Shown in pieces: positions 43,112-52,542 of a DNA stretch of 64,000 bases. How positions within the stretch are numbered: position 1 is the first letter of the stretch; each line of letters begins with the position of its first letter. The stretch covers positions 110,886 to 174,885 of the forward strand of contig JAPJBO010000469.1 in NCBI GenBank assembly GCA_030068145.1, written 5' to 3'. Made by a program: the position numbers and the translations under genes. Origin of the DNA: Diplonema papillatum (Eukaryota; Euglenozoa; Diplonemea; Diplonemida; Diplonemidae). The notes under the pieces were generated by a model. The model was given only the letters and a program-made list of their open reading frames with translations. It made no database searches and was not told the origin of the DNA.

Positions 43112-45418
43112 ATGAAGATTGACGTTACTTTCGTGAAGCCGTGTGGAATGCGCCATGAAGGTTTTCTCGTCGAGAATGCTGACTGGAACGCTATCGTAGG
43201 ACTTGCGAAGTCGGTTGGCTACGCGCTTGCTGGGACATATGTGCGCCTCGCTACCGGCCCCCCTTCAACAGTTTGTCTGGCCGACTGTCCTGTTGTTCTC
43301 AGAGAGGACTTGTGGAAGCTCAGTTGCGGCCATTGCGTGCTTGTACCAGTCCTCGACAAGAATCGCGCTGTGGTGACGGACGGCGGAGGCCTGGCCGACG
43401 GAGAACTGCGAGGTATCGTAGACAGCCTGATGGCGGAAGATGTCAAGATCCGACGCATACCCCGGGTACTCCTCATTATCCAGCGAGTAAAAGTGAGTCG
43501 TTTCAGGGTTGAGCGAGCATGGCAGAGCAACCTGGTTGCGCGTGATATCTCGTTTTTGTGTGCCATCGAAGACAAGGATGTCGCCTTGCAGCACGATAGC
43601 ACACCTGTTAACGAGAATTGGCATGCAATCCACTTGACAGCAACTTGGATGCAAGGAACATCACAAAGGCACCATTTCCTGAAGGCGTGCCTTTCAACCG
43701 TGCACGATGGCAGCATGGTGGAAGACGCAGTGACAGAAATCTGTTGCTACTTCTCGTCTCTCACGCAAGAACTTCGAGGGCTTGGCGTTCTCGGCCCTGA
43801 TGCCTTTTTCGAGCAAGACCGCTTCTGCTGTATGTTTACGGACCGCGGAGCAGGTGTGGGGGGCCTCAAACAACCCCGGGTATACGAACCAGTGCACAGG
43901 TTGCATCGGACGATGAGCAGGGTTGTGACCGAGCTCAAGATTGGGAAGGAGATGACGTTCCTGTGTGCAGCAGCGAACGACGTGGCATCTTCACCTGCAT
44001 TTGCTGTATGGCTGCGGGAACAGGGCGGCCCGGAGTTGAAAGGTGTGTTGTGGCAGAGGGCGACGACAGGGAGATTCGGAACGTCCTGGGCAGCCGCGTG
44101 GTCTCTATCATGCACCGTTGGTCAGAAGACCCTATTGGGATGGTACTTGGACTTCCTCGGCAGCTTTGATGAAACGACAGAGTATTCGAAAAAAAAGAAG
44201 AATATCGTCATGTACCTGACTCCTCGTGGTACCCAGGAGCGCTTCCGTCGAATAGGTTTAGCATTTGAGATCATTGCATATCCGGCGTTGAGGCGAATCT
44301 GGCAGTACGCTGGGGAAGAAGTACTCGACGACGACTTTACTGCCGGCTTTGCCAGCGATTTGATGGCTACCCTGGGTCTCTATTTCACAAAAATTCGAAC
44401 TGGAAAGGACATTTTCGGGAATCCGCTGTGGATGGAAAAAGCGAGACGAGGTGTGACATTTCCTACGAAGGCCCCGGAAGTAAAGTTTGTGTGCCAGCGG
44501 AACTCCGTTCAGCAGTTCATTCGGCGTATGAAAGCCCACTTAGACGCGGCTGGCTCTATTGCGAGCTATTACGGAGGTCCCGGCGTGCAGATGCCAACCA
44601 TTAAACCCATAGACGAGGCAACAGATTCAGCTTTCCTGTCTTCTGTTGCCCACAGGTTTGCCTGCGGCATTGTTGCAGAGCTGACCATGTACAGCAAGGC
44701 AACAGCGGATACCCCAAGACCCGTAAAGCTAGGACCGAGTCTCATAGAGGGCACCGTTGGATCCATGAAACGTCACCTGCAACAGCAGACAAACACGCGC
44801 ATCCGCGATGAATGCATCAGGGCAAAGCTATCGAGCACCAACGCTCACCTGAGCATTCACCAGCCCTACCCAAAGACAATTCAGCAATATGCTGCGCAAA
44901 GGATAGAAACTATCCAGGCGAGGAAAGACCGATGCGGTTTGCTGAAGTTGACCCACTACAAGGCGAAGCAAGTTTCTCATGACGACAGGAAAAAGTGGCA
45001 GGCAGAACGCAATGACTTCATCAAAAGGATTCCTTGGCGATTCGATGCAGACAGTCATTGGCGAAAGGATGCGCTTGTGCAGCAAGCTGAACGGCGAGGT
45101 ATCAAGTCCTGCCAAAACTGGAGCAAAGACAAGCTTGTGTCTGCATGTCAGGAAGCTGATGAGAAGTTGCTTCTTGACGAGCTAAAACAGCACGCCCTTG
45201 CCCGAAGCATGCGATTCCGGGCTAATGTTGTTGCTGGCAAGTTGCTCCATGACCTGGAACAGAAGGATGCAAAAACCGAAGAACCCGAGGCTTTGCCGCG
45301 TCCGAGGTCTCCCTCCCGGCAGCGAAAGAAGCAACCCCAAGAAGACGAGCCCCCCCTGAAAAAGGTGCGCTTCGAGACAGCTAATAGCGAGGATAGTGAA
45401 AGCAGCGAGGAGATGTAG
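43112..45418 (+). CDS. transposon B ORF2, candidate transposase
   Basis: 768 residues from the ATG at 43112; the frame is open back to 43058 and TTGTTGCAG at 43057-43065 could be a splice acceptor joining ORF1. Candidate acidic catalytic positions in a DDE-like order: D in VALQHDSTPVNENW, D in CCMFTDRGAGVGG, E in GPSLIEGTVGSMKR. C-terminal ALVQQAERRGIKSCQNWSKD-KLVSAC resembles a SAP DNA-binding helix pair, followed by a basic SPSRQRKKQ tail and acidic end. No known transposase family is recognised. The same protein is encoded in pieces in copy A, supporting a mobile origin. Confidence 0.65.
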   Translation: MKIDVTFVKPCGMRHEGFLVENADWNAIVGLAKSVGYALAGTYVRLATGPPSTVCLADCPVVLREDLWKLSCGHCVLVPVLDKNRAVVTDGGGLADGELRGIVDSLMAEDVKIRRIPRVLLIIQRVKVSRFRVERAWQSNLVARDISFLCAIEDKDVALQHDSTPVNENWHAIHLTATWMQGTSQRHHFLKACLSTVHDGSMVEDAVTEICCYFSSLTQELRGLGVLGPDAFFEQDRFCCMFTDRGAGVGGLKQPRVYEPVHRLHRTMSRVVTELKIGKEMTFLCAAANDVASSPAFAVWLREQGGPELKGVLWQRATTGRFGTSWAAAWSLSCTVGQKTLLGWYLDFLGSFDETTEYSKKKKNIVMYLTPRGTQERFRRIGLAFEIIAYPALRRIWQYAGEEVLDDDFTAGFASDLMATLGLYFTKIRTGKDIFGNPLWMEKARRGVTFPTKAPEVKFVCQRNSVQQFIRRMKAHLDAAGSIASYYGGPGVQMPTIKPIDEATDSAFLSSVAHRFACGIVAELTMYSKATADTPRPVKLGPSLIEGTVGSMKRHLQQQTNTRIRDECIRAKLSSTNAHLSIHQPYPKTIQQYAAQRIETIQARKDRCGLLKLTHYKAKQVSHDDRKKWQAERNDFIKRIPWRFDADSHWRKDALVQQAERRGIKSCQNWSKDKLVSACQEADEKLLLDELKQHALARSMRFRANVVAGKLLHDLEQKDAKTEEPEALPRPRSPSRQRKKQPQEDEPPLKKVRFETANSEDSESSEEM

Positions 45419-45797
45419 CGCAGAAACGTCACAGGTTTGCAGACTGGGTTATTTCATCAAGATGTTGGAACCGTTTGACCGTCGAGATCCCACAAATTTC
45501 GCTTTCCAATTTCCGGAGGACGTGTGCCGTCTTGTTTTTTGGTCGTTTTATTTTGTTTTTACGCAGTGTCTTCTTCTTCATCCTCTTGGCTTTCCGACCT
45601 TCGTGGGCCAAATATCATCAGAATTGTCCACATTGTGTGACAGAAAGGTGCAAAGTCGCTAGGAAGTGCTCGCCAAGATCAAGAATCACAGCCCTGAAGT
45701 ACTCAGCAAAAACTGAAAAAGCAAAAAAAAAAAACGACACCCCCCCCCCTGGTTGAACTACGGGGGAACTACGGGGAACTGGCCCACCGACCACACC

Positions 45798-46738
45798 ATC
45801 TTGTGTCTTTTTTTTTTTTTTTTTTTTTTTTAATTTCCACCCCCGGTTTCGCCTGCCCCGTGGTTTTCCTACTGCCAGCCCCTTTCCGCCAGCGAGGATC
45901 CCAGCAGAAGGCAACACGGTGACCGCCGTGTCCTCTTGACCCGAAACGCCGGCCTCCAAAGGTGGGCCTGTACCACCAGACCGCATGCCCGGCACGGCCA
46001 CTCGCGCACCAAAAAACCCCAGCGCTGCGGGCCGTCACACTAAAGCGGTGCTGTGCGGCGGTATCCTACACATGCGGACGCATACCAGGCGCGCACCGGT
46101 GCAGGCCGTCTACCACCCTCCCGGGCCCGCGATCGACGCACCTCATCGACGGCCTCACCCAGACTTGAGGCAGCCGGGAGCGCGCAAGAGGAGCAAAGAA
46201 ACGGCAGCAGACCCTTGTCGGCGGTTCGCTGGAGGATAGTCACTCGAAGCTAATGCAGATTATCACCACAGACTCTTCGCACTCTAACCCAAGACACTCG
46301 AGGCAGATCACAGTAAACGGTTGCCCAGGGAGTGCCAAGCAGTGTCTCTTTCTCCAAAGCAGCCGGAGCCGACGCGGATCACAGCCAAAGAGTATCAGTC
46401 TCTTCCATCCCTGCACATGCGGACACATACCAGGTGCGCACGCCGGCGAAGGGCCTCCACCACCCTGAGCCACCGGGCTGGCGATCGCCGCATCTCGGTC
46501 TCTTCCGGCGATGCAGATCATCGCCACAGATTATCTGCGTTCTAACCCAGACGGCCTAGCCGCACACGGGCGCGAAAGAAAACAAAACAAATAATGCTGC
46601 GGCGGACCTCTGGTCGGCGGTTCGCTTGATGGTAGTCACCCGAGGCAGATCACAGCAAATGGTGTCAAGCAGTATCCCTCTTCCAGCCGAAGCGGACCGC
46701 AGTCAAAGAGCTGTAGAGAGTGTCTAGAGAGTGCCGAG
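45798..46738. other. intron 1 sequence with poly-T and degenerate repeats
   Basis: Poly-T 45808-45831. 46030-46700 contains loosely repeated ACACATGCGGACRCATACCAGG / CGCACCGG segments (46070, 46415) and GGCGATCGCC-type variants. No gene. Confidence 0.5.
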
Positions 46739-47580
46739 CAGTGTCCCTCTCCCAAAGCAGTCACGCCGAAGCGCGCTCACAGTCAATGGGTTTCCCAAAG
46801 CAGTCACGCCGAAGCGCGCTCACGGTCAATGGGTATCCCAAAGCAGTCACGCCGAAGCGCGCTCACAGTCAATGGGTATGTAGAGAGTGCTAAGCAGTGT
46901 CCCTCTTCCAAAGCAGTCACGCCGAAGCGCGCTCACGGTCAATGGGAATCCCAAAGCAGTCACGCCGAAGCGCGCTCACGGTCAATGGGTATCCCAAAGC
47001 AGTCACGCCGAAGCGCGCTCACAGTCAATGGGTATGTAGAGAGTGCTAAGCAGTGTCCCTCTTCCAAAGCAGTCACGCCGAAGCGCGCTCACGGTCAATG
47101 GGAATCCCAAAGCAGTCACGCCGAAGCGCGCTCACGGTCAATGGGTATCCCAAAGCAGTCACGCCGAAGCGCGCTCACAGTCAATGGGTATGTAGAGAGT
47201 GCTAAGCAGTGTCCCTCTTCCAAAGCAGTCACGCCGAAGCGCGCTCACGGTCAATGGGAATCCCAAAGCAGTCACGCCGAAGCGCGCTCACAGTCAATGG
47301 GTATCCCAAAGCAGTCACGCCGAAGCGCGCTCACAGTCAATGGGTATCCCAAAGCAGTCACGCCGAAGCGCGCTCACAGTCAATGGGTATGTAGAGAGTG
47401 CTAAGCAGTGTCCCTCTTCCAAAGCAGTCACGCCGAAGCGCGCTCACGGTCAATGGGAATCCCAAAGCAGTCACGCCGAAGCGCGCTCACAGCCAATGGG
47501 TATGTAGAGAGTGCCAAGCAGTGTCCCTCTTCTAAAGCAGTCACGCCGAAGCGCGCCCACGGTCAATGGGTATTCAGTCA
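46739..47580. repeat. 43-bp tandem repeat with 156-bp higher-order unit
   Basis: Basic unit CCAAAGCAGTCACGCCGAAG-CGCGCTCACRGTCAATGGG (43 bp). Units are interrupted by TGTAGAGAGTGCTAAGCAGT at 46879, 47035, 47191, 47390 and 47503. Spacings are 156, 156, 199 and 113, i.e. 156 plus or minus one 43-bp unit. Open frames through it are a by-product. Confidence 0.95.
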
Positions 47581-48231
47581 GAGTCACAGAAACCGCGTCG
47601 GGCTTCAAGAGATGCAGCCGAGAACACCCGCTGCACCCGGTACTCTGCTCCCGGTCGAAGTCAGTTCCGGGAAGCGACAGTCGCGAGACACCAAAACAAA
47701 ATCGAAGGATACTGTTTGGTAGATTTCGCTCCTGCCGACGCTTGCACGAAATTAGCTGACAATAAACCTCCAGTATATAGGGGGGGAAAACTTAGTTTAA
47801 TGTTTAGGCAGAGTACTGCCTCGCGGGGGGGGGGGGTCAGGTCAGATTCTGCCAACGACTCCGCAATCTGGCCGCTTAGGGCCACCCCTGGGGGGGTACC
47901 CACCCCCACCCAGGGTTAGCAACTTCGTTTTGGGTCTCAGGCTTAGTATCAGCACTGCCCCCCCCCCCCCCCTTTTTATCCCGGTGGCGGACATATGGCG
48001 GCACGGCAAACCATAAAAAAAAAGGTCCGAGACCGACATTGTCCGCCAAAGTCTAACTGACACGTTCCCCATGTTTCAAACCCCCCCGATTGCGCGTAAC
48101 CTGGAAGCACCCAGGGGGTGTGTCGGTGGTACAAAAAGGTGCAGTTGCCCGCATCCATCCGGCAACCAGCTCGCATCGGGGAGGTGACGCTACCCCCCTG
48201 GACAAGGTGTCCTGTGCCCCGTGGGTAGTAC
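47581..48231. other. 5' part of intron 1
   Basis: Begins on the minus strand at the exon 1 donor (48231). Contains G- and C-runs (47825, 47958) and TAACTGACACGTTCCC at 48055. No gene. Confidence 0.5.
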
Positions 48232-48956
48232 CTGAAGTCGAACTTCGCCTCCCGTTCGAGGATCCGCAGGAAGAGGCGTGGGTGCTTGATGGAAACGCTC
48301 TGCCAGACCGCCTCCAAGTCGGCGCGGGAGGAGTATGCGTGCAGTCTCGCGGCCTTCGGCTTCGGAACCGAGCTCGCGAGCTTCGAGACGATCGGGAGCC
48401 AATGCTCAAGGACCCGCTCGGTTTGCTCACCCCTCGGCAACCTTTGCAGGAGGAGCACGGCCTGCCAGTACCCTCCCCACGTCGGCTCGGCTAGGACTAC
48501 GGTGATGAAGGCGTCGCAGCGGCCGTCCTCAGGGGGTCCAGCTAAACAGAGCAGCTTCATGCCGATTCCCTTCAGCTGCGCTGGTGTCGCTTCGTCGCTG
48601 ATGACCCGGTAGAGCGCTACTTGGTCGACTTTCGCCAGGGCTTGCACAGCGCGTGCCCGCACGATCGTCGATTCGCTGCGGCGGATGAGCGCCACGAGCA
48701 CGTCCGCGCTGCCTTGGGCCATGGCGGCGACGACGGTGTAGATGCCCAGCCACGCATCCACGGCCCTCGGGTCGTTTTTCGCGCGCGCCAGCTGCGCCGC
48801 GGCCAGCGGCGAACGCTCCTTCGCGAGCGCGGCCGCCGCCCGCATGCGCGCGTTGTGCCCGGGAATCCGCCACATCACGCCTTCGAAGGTCCCGTCGTCG
48901 ACATCCTCGTCGGGCACGATCCATCTCGACAAGGCGCTGGCATCATCGCGGGCCAT
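48232..48956 (-). CDS. giant helical-repeat gene, exon 1 of 9 (N-terminus)
   Basis: ATG at 48956 (GTAAGAATGGCC) opens 241 codons plus two bases. Donor CTTCAG|GTACTAC after 48232. The protein begins MARDDASALSRWIVPDEDVD and then forms short helical repeats: RMRAAAALAKERSPLAAAQL, WLGIYTVVAAMAQGSADVLV, ALIRRSESTIVRARAVQALA, YWQAVLLLQRL, ADLEAVWQSVSIKHPRLFLR. The style is HEAT-like. The start is supported because all upstream fragments (49-53.6 kb) that include this point preserve ATG GC[G/C] CG. No signal peptide or membrane segment. Confidence 0.82.
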
Positions 48957-49149
48957 TCTTACTTCTTTTTTATGTGTTTCCGACGATCCCGTATGGCGTA
49001 CAGAATGGCGTTTTTCAACCTTTTGTGTTTGCGGGGTTCAGCTTTGTGTGTTGTGTGTGGCAGTGGGGTCGGAGGTAAAATCTCGTTTTAGTGTTCGATC
49101 CTGAAGAAGCCACCTGAGCTCGACTAATCGCGATTACGCAGAGGAAAGG

Positions 49150-49500
49150 GGCGGCGGCCGTTCTCGGGGGCCCCCGCAGCTTCATGCCGATTCTCTTCTA
49201 CAGCGCTGGTGTCGCTTCGTTGCTGAAGACTCGATAAAGCGCTATTGGTCGACCTTTTGCCAGGGCTCGCACAGCGCGTGCCCCCGCACGATCGTCGATT
49301 CGCTGCGGCGGATGAGCGCCGCGAGCACGTCCGCGCTGCCTTGGGCCATGGCGCCGACGACGGTGTAGATGCCCAGCCACGCATCCACGGCCCTCGGGTC
49401 GTCCTTCGCGCGCGCCAGCTGCGCCGCGGCCAGCGGCGAATGCTCCTTCGCGAGCGCGGCCGCCGCCCGCATGCACGCGTTGTGCCCGGGAATCGGGCCA
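49150..49500 (-). pseudogene. truncated exon 1 copy (codons about 33-140)
   Basis: Matches the GHNARMRAAAALAKE to YRVISDEATPAQ segment with frameshifts. It starts and ends abruptly, and the donor part of exon 1 is missing. Confidence 0.85.
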
Positions 49501-49842
49501 GCGCATTCCGACAGCAATACGGGGTAGTACGAGAGGAACTCCCGTTTCTAGTCCCTGGTATCTACGGTTGTTCGATCGGACAGTGCCGTGATGCTACCAC
49601 TGGATGGATTATGGCTGAACGCCTCTAAGCCAGAACCCAGTCTAGAGGAATGCGTGAGTTACTCAGGGCACATCGGATTTATCGGGCCACGACTAGCTTC
49701 GGCGAACGGCAACTTCCAAATTCACATCCAGATCCCGTGTCTCCAACCGGGTCTATACGAGTCCGAATGGACCGGCGGGCGTAACGCACTGAGGAGCCTT
49801 GTTGTTCCGAGGGTTTGAGCCTTATGGCCGGTTCCTACGGTT
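49501..49842. other. unassigned segment between exon 1 fragments
   Basis: No repeat partner or protein similarity recognised. A 76-codon plus-strand frame at 49588 has no identifiable content. Confidence 0.4.
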
Positions 49843-50100
49843 GTCGCCACATCACGCCTTCGAAGGTCCCGTCGTCGACATCCTCGTCGGGCACGATCCA
49901 TCTCGACAAGGCGCTGGCATCATCGCGGGCCATTCTTACTTCTTTTTTGTGTGCTTCCGACGATCCCGTATGGGCGTACAGAATGGCGTTTTTCAACCTT
50001 TTGTGTTTGCGGGGTTCAGCTTTGTGTGTTGTGTGTGGCAGTGGGGTCGGAGGTAAAATCTCGTTTTAGTGTTCGAGGTCGATTACCTCCTGAAGAAGCC
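49843..50100 (-). pseudogene. exon 1 start copy plus upstream flank
   Basis: 49843-49933 matches the first roughly 27 codons of exon 1 including the ATG. The flank to 50100 repeats 48957-49115 (TTCTTTTTTGTGTGCTTCCG, CGATCCCGTATGGGCGTAC, TTGTGTTTGCGGGGTTCAGC), so the presumed promoter region is duplicated too. Confidence 0.85.
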
Positions 50101-50139
50101 ACCTGAATTCGACTAATCGCGATTACGCGCCGCGGCCGT

Positions 50140-51270
50140 TCTCGGGGGCCCCCGCAGCTTCATGCCGATTCTCTTCTGCAGTGCTGGTGTCGCTTAGTTG
50201 CTGAAGACTCGATAAAGCGCTACTTGGTCGACCTTTTGCCAGGGCTTGCACAGCGTGCCCCCCGCACGACCGTCGATTCGCTGCGGCGGACGAGCGCCAC
50301 GAGCCACGTCACGCCTTCGAAGGTCTCGTCATCGACATCCTCGTCGGGCACGATCCATCTCGACAAGGCGCTGGCATCGCCGGCCATTCCTACTTCTTTT
50401 TATTGAAAACCCGGGGGTTTAAAGTCTCCTGGTGACCTTCGTCGAATGGGTTCTTTTTGTCTGTACGATCCCGTATGGGCGTACAGAATATTGTGTTTCA
50501 ACCTTTTGTGTTTGCGAGGTCCAGCTTCGTGTGGCGTGGGACGGGGGTAAAATCTCAAATTTAGTGATTTAGTGGTCACCTGAGACCGACCAATCGCGAT
50601 GCTGATGACTCGATAGAGTGCTACTTAGTCGACCTTTTGCCAGGGATCGCACAGCGCGCGTCCGCACGATCGTCGATTCGCTGCGGCGGATGAGCGCCAC
50701 GAGCACGTCCGCGCTGCCTTGGGCCATGGCGCCGACGACGGTGTAGATGCCCAGCCATGCATCCACGGCCCTCGGGTCGTCCTTCGCGAGTGAGGCCGCC
50801 GCCCGCATGCACGTTGTGACCGGTGCACGATCCACCTCGACAAGGCGCTGGCATCGCGGGCCATTCCTACTTTTTATTGAAACCCCGGGGTTTTAAAGTC
50901 TCCTGGTGACCTTCGTCGAATGGGTTCTTTTTGTCTGTACGATCCCGTATGGGCGTGCAGAATATTGTGTTTCAACCTTTTGTGTTTGCGAGGTCCAGCT
51001 TTGTGTGGAGTGGGACGGGGGTAATATCTCAGATTTTAGTGATTTAGTGGTTGGGGCCCAAACAAGCCACCTGAGACCGACCAATCGCGATGCTGATGAC
51101 TCGATAGAGTGCTACTTAGTCGACCTTTTGCCAGGGCTCGCACAGCGCGCGCCCGCACGATCGTCGATTCGCTGCGGCGGATGAGCGCCACGAGCACGTC
51201 CGCGCTGCCTTGGGCCATGGCGCCGACGACGGTGTAGATGCCCAGCCACGCATCCACGTTGTCGTCTGTG
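50140..51270 (-). pseudogene. three shortened exon 1 / 5'-flank copies
   Basis: Pieces near 50155-50400, 50595-50870 and 51085-51265 carry varying parts of codons 1-140 with internal deletions. Between them the upstream flank (GTCTGTACGATCCCGTATGG) and an R3 core (TTTAAAGTCTCCTGGTGACC at 50415 and 50893) are repeated. Confidence 0.82.
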
Positions 51271-51786
51271 CCGAGGAGGTCGCAGCTTTTTTCGACACCC
51301 TTCTCAGGCGCTCCAAACCACATACACCCAGACTCCGCATCGCACGCATCTTTGCCGGCTGCGGTCACGCACGCGGTCTAACCGCACACACCGCCGGTGA
51401 TGTACGAACGTTCCATTGGCAGTCGTCGAAGTGGTCGCAGCACTTTTCATTGGCGTATCCTGCGGTGCCCGCACGATCGTCGATTCGCTGCGGCGGATGA
51501 GCGCCACGAGCACGTCCGCGCTGCCTTGGGCCATGGCGCCGACGACGGTGTAGATGCCCAGCCACGCATCCAGGTTGTCGTCCGTGCCGAGGAGGTCGCA
51601 GCTTTTTTCGACACCCTTTTCAGGCGCTCCAAACCACATACACCCAGACTCCGCATCGCACGCATCTTTGCCGGCTGCGGTCACGCACGCGGTCTAACCG
51701 CACACACCGCCGGTGATGTACGAACGTCCCATTGGCAGTCGTCGAAGTGGTCGCAGCACTTTTCATTGGCGTATCCTGCGGTGCCC
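51271..51786 (-). repeat. 316-bp tandem duplication with a cysteine-rich coding fragment
   Basis: 51271-51470 repeats at 51587-51786, each followed by an exon 1 fragment. On the minus strand the block reads DACDAESGCMWFGAPEKG and EKCCDHFDDCQW in two frames, a cysteine-rich pattern unlike the giant gene. It looks like a captured fragment of another gene's exon. Confidence 0.75.
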
Positions 51787-52020
51787 GCACGATCGTCGAT
51801 TCGCTGCGGCGGATGAGCGCCACGAGCACGTCCGCGCTGCCTTGGGCCATGGCGGCGACGACGGTGTAGATGCCCAGCCACGCATCCACGGCCCTCGGGT
51901 CGTCCTTCGCGAGTGAGGCCGCCGCCCGCATGCACGCGCTGTGCCCAATCGGGCACGATCCACCTCGACAAGGCGCTGGCATCGCGCCCCATTCCTACTC
52001 CTTTTTTTTTAGCGTTTATT
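51787..52020 (-). pseudogene. exon 1 start copy with internal deletion
   Basis: Contains codons 1-15 (MGRDASALSRWIVPD; the second codon is changed), a gap, then AGGGLTREG-type frameshifted sequence and codons 55-90. Confidence 0.8.
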
Positions 52021-52150
52021 GTGGTTTAGAGGTTCGGTGTTTTTGGGTCTCCGGTTGACCATTGAGGCTGTGAGGCGGGTAGTATGAGGGTAGTAGGTAT
52101 GCATATACACTTTAACTACGGCTAGCCAAGTTTGTAAGTGTTGCGACCGT
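52021..52150 (+). repeat. R3 variant copy
   Basis: TTTAGAGGTTCGGTGTTTTT, GGTTGACCATTGAGGCTGTG and GCCAAGTTTGTAAGTGTTGC, matching 12047-12120. Confidence 0.75.
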
Positions 52151-52191
52151 TTTTTGTTCGTGTGTTTCCGACGATCCCGTGGGGGACGTAC

Positions 52192-52542
52192 CAGGGCTTA
52201 CGCTCCACGTGTGGAACATGTGGATTTCCCCACGCTAATTTTTTTTCGGATTTTATTTCCCCACGTGTGCTTCCACGTGTGGATCCACAGGTACCACACG
52301 TGGATTTTGGTTTCAATTTTTCCCCCACAGTGTGCTTGCCTCAGGTTGGTCCACATGCAGGGGAGTCTAGGCCCACCAATCGCCAAGGCCGCCCAGCCAG
52401 TTGTCGCCAAGTCAGGTAGTGAGGCTATTTTCTTTTGCCCGCCGCACATGGGGGGGACTGGTTTTTTTCCCTCGAACCGTAAGCGCCCCACACGTGGACC
52501 ACACGTATTTTCTCTGAGGCCGAAAACGGAGCGTAAGCCCTG
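52192..52542. mobile_element. hAT-type MITE, copy 2
   Basis: 351 bp, termini CAGGGCTTACGCTCC inverted, flanked by perfect 8-bp duplications GGACGTAC (52184-52191 and 52543-52550). It is inserted in a copy of the exon 1 5' flank (the CGATCCCGT...GACGTAC context that occurs uninterrupted at about 52927, 53279 and 53672). Confidence 0.93.

Larger units (their letters stand above)
41143..45797 (+). mobile_element. complete two-ORF DNA transposon, copy B
   Basis: Left terminus GGTGTGATCGGT (41143) and right terminus ACCGACCACACC (to 45797) are inverted. Inner GGGGTGTCC plus T-run (left) and A-run plus GACACCCC (right) are also inverted. The 28-bp block between them (41168-41195 and 45757-45784) is in direct orientation. 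It encodes a 317-residue and a roughly 769-residue protein. CTTGTG occurs just outside both ends (41138 and 45800) but two bases off the terminus on the right, so the target duplication is uncertain. The decayed copy A is at 7294-10518. Confidence 0.78.

Noticed and set aside
46829-47722. Plus-strand proteins with repeated ESAKQCPSSKAVTPKRAHGQ
   Set aside because: Translation of the 43-bp satellite; no gene context.
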